Positions 1-5,039 of a DNA stretch of 5,039 nt are shown here, piece by piece. Position numbers and translations under genes: made by a program. A model generated the notes under the pieces. It searched no databases and was not told the DNA's origin. It saw only the letters and a list, made by a program, of their open reading frames with translations. Each line of letters begins with the position of its first letter. The stretch's first letter is position 1. The DNA comes from Novosphingobium sp. (GTDB lineage: Bacteria > Pseudomonadota > Alphaproteobacteria > Sphingomonadales > Sphingomonadaceae). The stretch covers positions 1-5,039 of the forward strand of contig VFKS01000231.1 in assembly GCA_009885425.1 (NCBI GenBank). The letters run 5' to 3'.

Positions 1-243
1 ATTGCCCTCGATATCGATCTTGACCAGATTCGACGCGCAAACCTCGGAATAGAGCAGCCCGAACGGGTTGATCAGGAACGCGCCTTCCTCGGCCGGCACT
101 TTGACCGAGATGTGGTTGTAAATCGATTCGGACCAGCCCAGATGGTCGAAGATCCGGTAACACGCCGCCAGTTCCAGCCGCGCGGCCCATTCGGCTTCGC
201 TGCAATCGAGGCTGTGATGATGACTGCTGATCTGGGTGGCCAT
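1..243 (-). CDS. Class II aldolase/adducin family protein, N-terminal part (runs off the left edge)
   Basis: The first 81 codons of a gene whose remainder lies beyond position 1. The N-terminus is polar and His-rich (three consecutive His at residues 8-10), followed by a helix with LELAACYRIFDHLGW at about 24-38. The core is YNHISVKVP (about 42-50) and FLINPFGLLYSE (57-68), then SNLVKIDIEG. These match the opening of the class II aldolase/adducin fold: the 'NHIS' loop, the 'INP.G.L..E' strand and the 'LVK.D..G' strand. The zinc-binding histidines that would test for lyase activity lie outside the window. Many members with this type of N-terminus have no proven substrate, so I assign none. The ATG at 243 is chosen because GGAGAG (250-255) sits 6 nt upstream. 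The gene begins 43 nt after the TonB-receptor stop on the same strand, so read-through transcription is plausible. Family assignment is confident; function is not. Confidence 0.88.
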   Translation of the reverse strand, partial: MATQISSHHHSLDCSEAEWAARLELAACYRIFDHLGWSESIYNHISVKVPAEEGAFLINPFGLLYSEVCASNLVKIDIEGN

Positions 244-249
244 GGCGAA

Positions 250-255
250 CTCTCC
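250..255 (-). promoter_or_regulatory. Ribosome binding site of the aldolase-like gene
   Basis: GGAGAG on the minus strand, 6 nt before the ATG at 243. It is one of the clearest Shine-Dalgarno matches in the window and fixes the start of the partial aldolase-like gene. Confidence 0.7.
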
Positions 256-286
256 ACTTCGGTTGCTTTGCGCCACCTTAAGTCAA

Positions 287-2299
287 TCAGCGCCCGATGG
301 AAATGCGCAATCCGATCCAGACTGTGCGCGGCGTTCCCAGATCGATCGAGCCGGCCTGGTTGCGGGTAATGATCGTCTCGCCAGTCAGGTTTTCGCCGCG
401 CAGGACCAGCGAGAACCGGGGCGAAAGCGGCACAGTCACAATGGCATCGAACGTGGTTTGCGCCGGAAGCCGGTCAGTCTCCAGATCATCCTCGAACTGT
501 GAAGAACTGTGCCGCAGCGTGCCGGCGAGCATCCAGCCCTCGGCCGGGCGCCAGGCCAGGGTCGTACTCAGCGCGAAGACCGGCACCTGCGCTGGGCGCT
601 TGCCATCGAGCGCAGCCGAAGGCCCGCTGCCTTCAACCTGGGCATCGAGTAACGAGAGTGAGCCATCCCAGCTGAGCTGGCCCTGCTTGACCTTGGCGAC
701 CAGTTCAATCCCACGCGAATGGACCGCATCGACATTGCGCCGCTCGCGCAGATTGGGCCCGATGGTGACGTTGGCGATGGCGCCATCAATGCGGTTGTCA
801 AAGGCGGTGGCCTGAAATTCGAACCCGCCGAGCTTCAGATCGAACCCGCCCTCAAACCCGAACAACTGCTCGTTTTCAAGCGCGGCATTAGCCCGGGTGG
901 TGACCGGGAACACCACGAACGGCCGGTACAGTTCGTTCAGCGTTGGCTGGCGCAGGCCGTTATAGACCGACCCGCGCAGCGTCAGCCCTGGCGCCGCATC
1001 GATCAGTACTCCGCCGCGCAGTGACAGGTCCCAGCCCGACCGGTCGGCAAAGCTGCTGGTAGTGGTGACTACGCCTGCCGCATTACGCTGTTCGAAATGG
1101 CCATCCGCCACCCGCCAGCGATCCAGCCGTGCCGATCCGGTCAGACGCAACGGGCCGATCTGCCGGTCATGTTCGAGGTAGAACCCCAGATCATCGTTGG
1201 TCCCGCCCGCGCGGCGCAGCGCGGTGACCGCGCCCGTCCCGCCGTTGAAGGCGGTTTCGAACATTTCACCGTTGGCCCGGCGCCAGTCGACCCCCAGCCG
1301 CAGCGCTAGGTCCTCGCCCAGCGGCGGGCGCAGCTCGAACTTTCCGCCAAGCCCGGTCGAAGGGGTGGTGCGTTGATCCAGTGTCTTACGGAAGGTGGTC
1401 GAGCTGATCACCACGTTGCTAAAATCGCGCGCCTGAACATAGCCGAGCACATCGAACTGCCAGTCCCCCCGACCGACCAGCCGCAGCGAGGCATCCTGCC
1501 CGCTCTGCGTGCTGTCAGCCCCGGTGAACCGCAATGTGCGGTGATCATCATAGGCCAGCACTTTGGCCTGAAGTTCAACATCGCCCGAAACCGGCACCAC
1601 CGCCCGCAGCGATGTCGACCAGCTATCAAACCGCGCCCGGACACTAGCGGGAACGCGCTGCGCCAGTGGCGTGGTCCAGAATCCCTGCCCCCGGTCCCAG
1701 CGCCCGCTGATCACGGCATAGCCCGATCCGAGCCGGGGGTTAAGCGAGCCCGAAAGCTCACTATCGCCGCGATCATTGAGCGCCGCCGCGCCTTCGGCCA
1801 GCGGCAGACCGGCCGGATTGGCGCTGACCATGTCGATCGTCCCGGCCACAGCGCCTGCGCCAAACGCCCCGACCCCGCCGCCGCGGATCAGCGTGAATCG
1901 ATCAAGCCGCTCCCACGGTAGCGCGGAAAACGGCACGTGGCCAAAGAACGGATCGGTAACCGGCACCCCATCGAGCACCACCAACGTCCGGCTAGAGGCA
2001 TTCCCGCCTAGCCCGCGCAGGGTCACGCCTTGCGCAGTCGGATTGGCTGAGCGGCTGTCCGACCGGCGAAACTGCTGCAGCCCAGCCAGATTGCCCAGCA
2101 CGTCCTCAATCCGCCCCGAAGCGGACCCGGCAGTCCGGTCCCGCACCATCGTGATCGCCGAATAGGCCGCCAGCATCTTGGATTGATCCAGCCCCTGGCC
2201 GGTCACGACGATTTCAGGCTCGTCCGGCTTGTCCTCAGCCAAAGCAGGCTGCGCGCAAAGCGGGGCAAAAATCAGGATCGAAAGGATATGTCTGCTCAT
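287..2299 (-). CDS. TonB-dependent outer membrane receptor (substrate unknown)
   Basis: A 670-aa outer-membrane active transporter, expected to import a scarce ligand such as a siderophore, cobalamin or other chelate using TonB-ExbBD energy. Residues 1-21 are a signal peptide: a short basic start (MSRH), a hydrophobic core and a cleavage motif ending in ALA. A TonB-box-like EIVVT follows at about 29-33. The plug domain (about 43-160) contains VTLRGLGGNASSRTLVVLDG, then DPFFGHVP and IRGGGVGAFGAGAVAGTIDM. The rest is an alternating beta-barrel with the conserved NELYRPF near 454-460 and a terminal GENLTGE block near 634-640. Size and plug resemble the BtuB-sized group rather than the 900-aa-plus SusC-like receptors. 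The reading frame opens upstream at a GTG at 2338, but that lies inside tRNA-Thr, so I use the ATG at 2299, which directly precedes the signal peptide. The Shine-Dalgarno sequence is poor (GGCGGGAC abutting the ATG). The protein ends in ISIGR rather than the usual terminal aromatic. No riboswitch or Fur-like box is apparent, so the ligand remains open. Confidence 0.93.
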   Translation of the reverse strand: MSRHILSILIFAPLCAQPALAEDKPDEPEIVVTGQGLDQSKMLAAYSAITMVRDRTAGSASGRIEDVLGNLAGLQQFRRSDSRSANPTAQGVTLRGLGGNASSRTLVVLDGVPVTDPFFGHVPFSALPWERLDRFTLIRGGGVGAFGAGAVAGTIDMVSANPAGLPLAEGAAALNDRGDSELSGSLNPRLGSGYAVISGRWDRGQGFWTTPLAQRVPASVRARFDSWSTSLRAVVPVSGDVELQAKVLAYDDHRTLRFTGADSTQSGQDASLRLVGRGDWQFDVLGYVQARDFSNVVISSTTFRKTLDQRTTPSTGLGGKFELRPPLGEDLALRLGVDWRRANGEMFETAFNGGTGAVTALRRAGGTNDDLGFYLEHDRQIGPLRLTGSARLDRWRVADGHFEQRNAAGVVTTTSSFADRSGWDLSLRGGVLIDAAPGLTLRGSVYNGLRQPTLNELYRPFVVFPVTTRANAALENEQLFGFEGGFDLKLGGFEFQATAFDNRIDGAIANVTIGPNLRERRNVDAVHSRGIELVAKVKQGQLSWDGSLSLLDAQVEGSGPSAALDGKRPAQVPVFALSTTLAWRPAEGWMLAGTLRHSSSQFEDDLETDRLPAQTTFDAIVTVPLSPRFSLVLRGENLTGETIITRNQAGSIDLGTPRTVWIGLRISIGR

Positions 2300-2312
2300 G
2301 GTCCCGCCAATA

Positions 2313-2388
2313 TGGTGCCGCTTACGTGACTCGAACACGTGACCTCCGCATTACGAATGCGATGCTCTACCAACTGAGCTAAAGCGGC
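2313..2388 (-). tRNA. tRNA-Thr (anticodon CGT)
   Basis: A complete 76-nt cloverleaf read on the minus strand. The acceptor stem is GCCGCTT/AAGCGGC, the D arm GCTC...GAGC, the anticodon stem TCGCA/TGCGG (one T-G pair) with loop TTCGTAA, and the T arm ACGTG-TTCGAGT-CACGT. The discriminator is A and CCA is encoded at 2313-2315. The anticodon CGT (2353-2355) reads the Thr codon ACG. It lies 16 nt downstream of tRNA-Cys and 13 nt upstream of the TonB-receptor ATG. Confidence 0.97.
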
Positions 2389-2404
2389 GAACCAGAGCCA
2401 GAAA

Positions 2405-2478
2405 TGGAGGCCCGAGCCGGAATCGAACCGGCGTGCGCGGATTTGCAGTCCGCTACGTAACCACTCCGCCATCGGGCC
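2405..2478 (-). tRNA. tRNA-Cys (anticodon GCA)
   Basis: A complete 74-nt cloverleaf on the minus strand. The acceptor stem is GGCCCGA/TCGGGCC, the anticodon stem GCGGA/TCCGC with loop CTGCAAA, and the T arm GCCGG-TTCGATT-CCGGC. The discriminator is T and CCA is encoded at 2405-2407. Anticodon GCA (2444-2446) reads TGC/TGT, and U73 is the known identity base for bacterial tRNA-Cys, supporting the call. It is first in a two-tRNA cluster with tRNA-Thr. Confidence 0.97.
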
Positions 2479-2541
2479 TCACCCTCGTTCTCACGAGAGG
2501 TTCGCGCCACTAGCTTAGCGGGGCCAAGCGCGCAAGCCGGT
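2479..2541 (-). promoter_or_regulatory. Leader of the tRNA-Cys/tRNA-Thr cluster: hairpin and weak candidate promoter
   Basis: This 63-nt spacer separates the RNase stop from tRNA-Cys. It holds a 7-bp hairpin (one G-U) at 2482-2499 closed by a GAGA (GNRA-type) tetraloop and ending 3 nt before the tRNA 5' end. Upstream is a weak promoter-like pair, TTGCGC (2530-2535) and TAGTGG (2507-2512), 17 nt apart, which would start transcription near the hairpin. Neither hexamer is close to consensus. An imperfect palindrome lies at 2507-2521. No U-tract follows either hairpin, so neither looks like an intrinsic terminator, and read-through from the RNase gene cannot be excluded. Confidence 0.3.
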
Positions 2542-3927
2542 TCATGAAATCCGCTCAAAGCTGACCAACCGCTTGATCGGGTCTGCGGATGCGAGCCGGA
2601 CCACGATCCGCTCGCCTGGCTGGACCCGCCGGGCCACGGTGCGGGCCACGATCGGCAAATCGCACAGCTGGATCCGCGCGCCCGTCTCGCCCAGATCGGT
2701 GACAACCGCTTCGAAATCTTCGCCCTCGCGCCCGACCAGCATCGCAGCTTCGGCCAGATCGACCACCGCCCGTTCGATCTGCGAGCTTCGGGCCTGCGCC
2801 TTTTCCATCACCGGGCCGAGCCGCTGGAACGCGGCCTCGACATCAGCAGGGACAGGCTGGCCATTGGCCACCGCCAGCGCAGCACGGATCACATAACGAT
2901 CGGCCAGCCGCCGCAGCGGCGCGGTCATGTGGCAATAGGTTGCAGCCATTGCGGCGTGCCAAGGCACTGCGCCGGGCCGATAGGGCTCATAGCTCGCTCC
3001 GTTTCCGGCGCGGCGAATCGCCAGCATAAAGGCCGCCTCGCGCGGGTCAGTGGGATCGAGCAGGCGCTCGAACTGTTCGAGCGTCGCCGCTTCAGGCCAG
3101 ACCAGCCCAAAGGCCTCGGCTGTATGGCGCAGCCGCGCCTGTGACTGCACATCGGGCTCTGCCATAACGCGGAACAGCCCGGTTTTGGCGGTCAGCAGCA
3201 TATCGGCAACCGCCAGATTGGTGGCGAGCGACAACGCCGCGTTGCTGCGTTCAGCCACGGCCAAAGGGCGCAGCCGCAGCGTGAAATGTCCCGACAGGTC
3301 GCGCTCCACCTCTTGCTCGGGCGGATCGACCCGGGCGGCACCGCGGGCATCGTCGGCCGCGACGATCCGCCGGGCGAGTTCGGCAAAGCCGGCCGGCAAT
3401 TCGTCATCGCGCACGCTATCGTAGGCCAGCTTGGCGCGGCTCTGGATCACCGCGCGCTCGACCCCTTGCAGCACGGCCTTGCCTGCCGTGTCGATCCGGC
3501 TGGTAAAGACCACCGCCGGGCGCGGTCCGTCGGGTAGCAGGCTGGCCGCGCCTTCGGCCAGGACGCGCGGATAGAGCCCGGCCTTGCCATCGGGCAGATA
3601 GGTCGTCTCGCCGCGTTGCCAAGCTTCCGAATCGAGCGGGTCACCATCGGCGACGAACCAGGCGACATCGGCGATGGCATAGTGCAGCAGAATGTCGCTG
3701 CCGGCCCGCTCGATCGAAAAGGCCTGATCTAGATCGGTCGAGCTGGCCGGATCGAGCGTGACGAACGGCATGGCGGTGCGATCGGCGTGCTCGCTAGGCT
3801 GGCGCTGGGCGGCGACATTAGCCGCCGCATCAACTTCCGCCGGGAAGCCATCGGCCACTTTGAACTGGCCCCGGATTGCGGAGAGGCCTTCGGCGAGCAG
3901 ACAATCGGGATCGCGCAGTGCTTTCAT
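2542..3927 (-). CDS. RNB-domain 3'-5' exoribonuclease, short RNase II/R-like form
   Basis: A 461-aa protein of the RNase II/RNB superfamily, expected to degrade single-stranded RNA processively from the 3' end in the cytoplasm. The RNB domain spans about residues 50-395. The metal-binding signature is TLDPASSTDLDQAF (57-70), with D59, D65 and D67 in the places of E. coli RNase II D201, D207 and D209, but Q68 where D210 is expected. Other family motifs are LHYAIADVAWFV (81-92), SRAKLAYDSV (163-172), LATNLAVADMLL (234-245) and MTAPLRRLADRY (334-345), which matches the conserved TSPIRRY-D arginine segment with Leu for Tyr. The N-terminal cold-shock domains of RNase II and R are absent: only about 50 residues precede the catalytic block. 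Residues 404-461 look like a reduced S1/OB barrel. The ATG at 3927 is essentially forced, because an in-frame TAG lies four codons upstream (3937-3939). It has no recognisable Shine-Dalgarno sequence. It is neither full-length RNase R nor RNase II, so I give no symbol; targets are unknown. Confidence 0.9.
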   Translation of the reverse strand: MKALRDPDCLLAEGLSAIRGQFKVADGFPAEVDAAANVAAQRQPSEHADRTAMPFVTLDPASSTDLDQAFSIERAGSDILLHYAIADVAWFVADGDPLDSEAWQRGETTYLPDGKAGLYPRVLAEGAASLLPDGPRPAVVFTSRIDTAGKAVLQGVERAVIQSRAKLAYDSVRDDELPAGFAELARRIVAADDARGAARVDPPEQEVERDLSGHFTLRLRPLAVAERSNAALSLATNLAVADMLLTAKTGLFRVMAEPDVQSQARLRHTAEAFGLVWPEAATLEQFERLLDPTDPREAAFMLAIRRAGNGASYEPYRPGAVPWHAAMAATYCHMTAPLRRLADRYVIRAALAVANGQPVPADVEAAFQRLGPVMEKAQARSSQIERAVVDLAEAAMLVGREGEDFEAVVTDLGETGARIQLCDLPIVARTVARRVQPGERIVVRLASADPIKRLVSFERIS

Positions 3928-3949
3928 GCAACCGGGCTAGCGCGGCGCA

Positions 3950-4016
3950 GGGTGCTTGCCAAGCGAGAGACGGAAAGGGCGCGGGCGTGACCAGCGCCTT
4001 GCCGGGACAAGCACCC
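3950..4016. repeat. Nested inverted repeat between the nitroreductase and RNase genes
   Basis: GGGTGCTTG (3950-3958) and CAAGCACCC (4008-4016) are a perfect 9-bp inverted repeat, extendable by two C-G pairs past a 1-nt bulge. Inside lies a second inverted repeat, 3976-3982 with 3994-4000, with five perfect central pairs. It sits in the 112-nt gap after the nitroreductase stop, and its near arm ends 22 nt before the RNase start. There is no U-tract, so a simple intrinsic terminator is unlikely. It could be a structured 5' leader, an operator or chance. Confidence 0.55.
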
Positions 4017-4039
4017 GCAGCATTGTGATCGACTAGACC

Positions 4040-4741
4040 CTATTCAAACCCGACAAACCGGGCGGCTTCGTCTACGCTCTTGCGTTCTGAAACCACCGCG
4101 TTGGCCGGAAAGCTTTCGTCCGGCCAGCCCAGTGCAACCGCTTTCATGATTACCTGATCGTCGGGTATCCCAGCGTGTTCGCGCACCACCGGACTTTGCA
4201 TGATCCCTTGACTGTTGATCACACAGCCCAGCCCGCGCGACCAGGCCGCGTTGACCAGCGCGGTGGTGACCGCGCCGCAATCGAAGGCGGTATCGTCGCT
4301 ATCTGCCAGCCCACGGTCATAGGCGATAATCACACAAACCGGTGCGTCGAATTGACGAAAACCGCGCAGGACCCAATCGAGCCTTGCTTCCTTGTCGTCG
4401 CGAGCGATCTCCATCGCCGTAAACAGCTGCTTGGCGACCCCGATCTGGCGTTCGCGGTGAATGCCTTCAAAAGCATGTCCGGTCCGGAACTCGCGGCTAT
4501 GCGGAATACCTGCCAGATTGCGCTCGGTGTTCCCGGCCCGGATCCGGTCGAGTGGTTCGCCAGTCAGGACATGGAAATACCAAGGCTGAGTATTCATCGA
4601 GCTAGGCGCGCGCATCGCAACGGCCAGCACTTCCTCTATCAGTTCGCGCGGAACCGGATCGGGCTTATACCCGCGGATCGAGCGGCGGCCGACGACAACG
4701 GAGTCGTAAGCGCTCGGATCAATGTTTTCACCCCGGCTCAT
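4040..4741 (-). CDS. Nitroreductase family FMN-dependent oxidoreductase
   Basis: A 233-aa flavoprotein of the nitroreductase superfamily, which as dimers use FMN and NAD(P)H to reduce nitroaromatics, quinones, enones or related acceptors. The FMN phosphate-binding segment is GRRSIRGY (18-25). APSSMNTQPW (45-54) is the classic flavin-contacting loop. Later come DCGAVTTAL (154-162), a glycine-rich RGLGCVINSQG (169-179) and the C-terminal LGWPDE (204-209) and ERKSVDEAARFVGF (219-232), where Arg/Lys contacts to FMN are expected. The layout resembles the PnbA/NfnB-type nitroreductases, but family resemblance does not fix the substrate. The ATG at 4741 overlaps the upstream crotonase stop by four bases (ATGA). 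A GGGGAG lies at 4753-4758, 11 nt upstream, within the end of the crotonase gene. The pairing suggests reduction or detoxification of an unsaturated or CoA-derived compound, which is inference only. Full length for the family and intact. Confidence 0.92.
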   Translation of the reverse strand: MSRGENIDPSAYDSVVVGRRSIRGYKPDPVPRELIEEVLAVAMRAPSSMNTQPWYFHVLTGEPLDRIRAGNTERNLAGIPHSREFRTGHAFEGIHRERQIGVAKQLFTAMEIARDDKEARLDWVLRGFRQFDAPVCVIIAYDRGLADSDDTAFDCGAVTTALVNAAWSRGLGCVINSQGIMQSPVVREHAGIPDDQVIMKAVALGWPDESFPANAVVSERKSVDEAARFVGFE

Positions 4742-5039
4742 GGATCAGTAAACTCCCCTTTGCGTTTTTCCATCTGGCTCATCACCGCCTCGATCTGGTT
4801 CTTGGTCCCGATCAAGGCCTGCTGCTCGACGCTTTCGGCCATCAGAATTTCGTCCGTGCCCATTTCCAGATAACGATTGAACAGCCGCTTGGCGGCGCGT
4901 TGGGCATGTGGGTTGCGGTTCGCGATATCGGCGGCAATCGCCATCGCGCGGGCGACCGGGTTGGGATCGACATAAGTCGCAAAGCCCAGCTCTTTCGCCT
5001 CGGCGCCTGAAAACTCGCGGTTGGTATAGGTTAGCTCGC
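4738..5039 (-). CDS. Enoyl-CoA hydratase/isomerase (crotonase) family protein, C-terminal part
   Basis: The last 99 codons of a gene whose start lies beyond the right edge; the frame is open from 5037. The fragment begins ELTYTNREFSGAEAKELGF and continues through VDPNPVARAMAIAADIA, NPHAQRAAKRLFN, ESVEQQALIGTKNQIEAV and EKRKGEFTD. This order (LTYTGR.FSG.EA...G, then helix A.....IA...P.A....K.L, then E...Q..L.G..NQ.E, ending in a KR..F.D tail) is the characteristic C-terminal half of crotonase-fold enzymes such as enoyl-CoA hydratases. The oxyanion-hole residues and catalytic Glu pair are upstream and not visible, so the reaction cannot be specified. The stop TGA shares bases with the nitroreductase ATG. 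An internal Met at 4942-4944 is not the start, because conserved sequence continues upstream of it. Confidence 0.92.
   Translation of the reverse strand, partial: ELTYTNREFSGAEAKELGFATYVDPNPVARAMAIAADIANRNPHAQRAAKRLFNRYLEMGTDEILMAESVEQQALIGTKNQIEAVMSQMEKRKGEFTDP
4753..4758 (-). promoter_or_regulatory. Shine-Dalgarno of the nitroreductase gene inside the crotonase coding end
   Basis: GGGGAG on the minus strand, 11 nt before the ATG at 4741. It lies within the last codons of the crotonase gene and, with the ATGA overlap, points to coupled translation of the two genes. Confidence 0.5.

Noticed and set aside
1373..1921. A 182-codon plus-strand open frame inside the TonB-receptor gene
   Set aside because: It is antisense to a strong coding gene, with low-complexity Arg/Pro/Ala composition and no motif. 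It is a shadow frame.
2300..2338. Upstream GTG start that would add 13 residues to the TonB receptor
   Set aside because: The extension lies partly inside tRNA-Thr (2313-2388), and it would place a charged stretch ahead of a normal signal peptide. The ATG at 2299 is better.
2313..2478. tRNA genes as an integration (att) site for a mobile element
   Set aside because: Both tRNAs are complete, and no integrase, duplicated tRNA 3' end or direct repeat is visible in the flanks.
2379..2705. A 108-codon minus-strand frame spanning the RNase end and tRNA-Cys
   Set aside because: It runs through tRNA-Cys and into tRNA-Thr and overlaps the RNase reading frame out of phase, with no protein-like features.
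3950..4016. Intrinsic terminator after the nitroreductase gene
   Set aside because: The outer stem encloses about 49 nt and no T-run follows on either strand, so it lacks the normal form of a Rho-independent terminator.
4175..4873. A 232-codon plus-strand open frame across the nitroreductase and crotonase genes
   Set aside because: It is antisense to two well-supported genes, has no recognisable domain or Shine-Dalgarno, and is rich in Arg/Pro/Ala/His. Long antisense frames are common in GC-rich DNA.

Overview
The window looks like ordinary chromosomal sequence from a GC-rich alphaproteobacterium, most likely of the Sphingomonadales (Sphingomonas, Novosphingobium, Erythrobacter or Sphingopyxis type). 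This placement is an inference. It rests on high-GC codon usage, a stand-alone TonB-dependent receptor, a short single-unit RNB ribonuclease of a kind I associate with that group, and a class II aldolase/adducin-like protein. Every gene I can support lies on the minus strand, so transcription runs from high to low coordinates.

In transcription order: (1) the C-terminal end of a crotonase-fold enoyl-CoA hydratase/isomerase enters at the right edge (4738-5039). (2) A nitroreductase-family flavoprotein (4040-4741) follows, its start overlapping the crotonase stop as ATGA, so the two are very probably co-transcribed and translationally coupled. (3) A 112-nt gap holds a perfect 9-bp inverted repeat with a smaller one nested inside (3950-4016). 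(4) A 461-aa RNB-domain exoribonuclease follows (2542-3927). It lacks N-terminal cold-shock domains and has Gln in place of the fourth catalytic Asp. (5) A 63-nt spacer with a GNRA-type hairpin leads to tRNA-Cys(GCA) (2405-2478) and, 16 nt on, tRNA-Thr(CGT) (2313-2388). (6) A 670-aa TonB-dependent outer-membrane receptor starts only 13 nt after the encoded CCA of tRNA-Thr (287-2299). (7) After a 43-nt gap, the N-terminal 81 codons of a class II aldolase/adducin-like protein run off the left edge (1-243).

The genes do not form one obvious pathway. The crotonase and nitroreductase are an operon pair. The RNase, the tRNA pair and the receptor are packed so tightly that tRNA processing probably shapes the receptor mRNA. 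There is no mobile element, CRISPR array, rRNA, phage gene or defence cassette here, and I do not find an undescribed system. The most notable points are the tRNA-to-receptor junction, the divergent RNB active site, and the inverted repeat ahead of the RNase gene. No stretch longer than about 120 bases lacks a gene.
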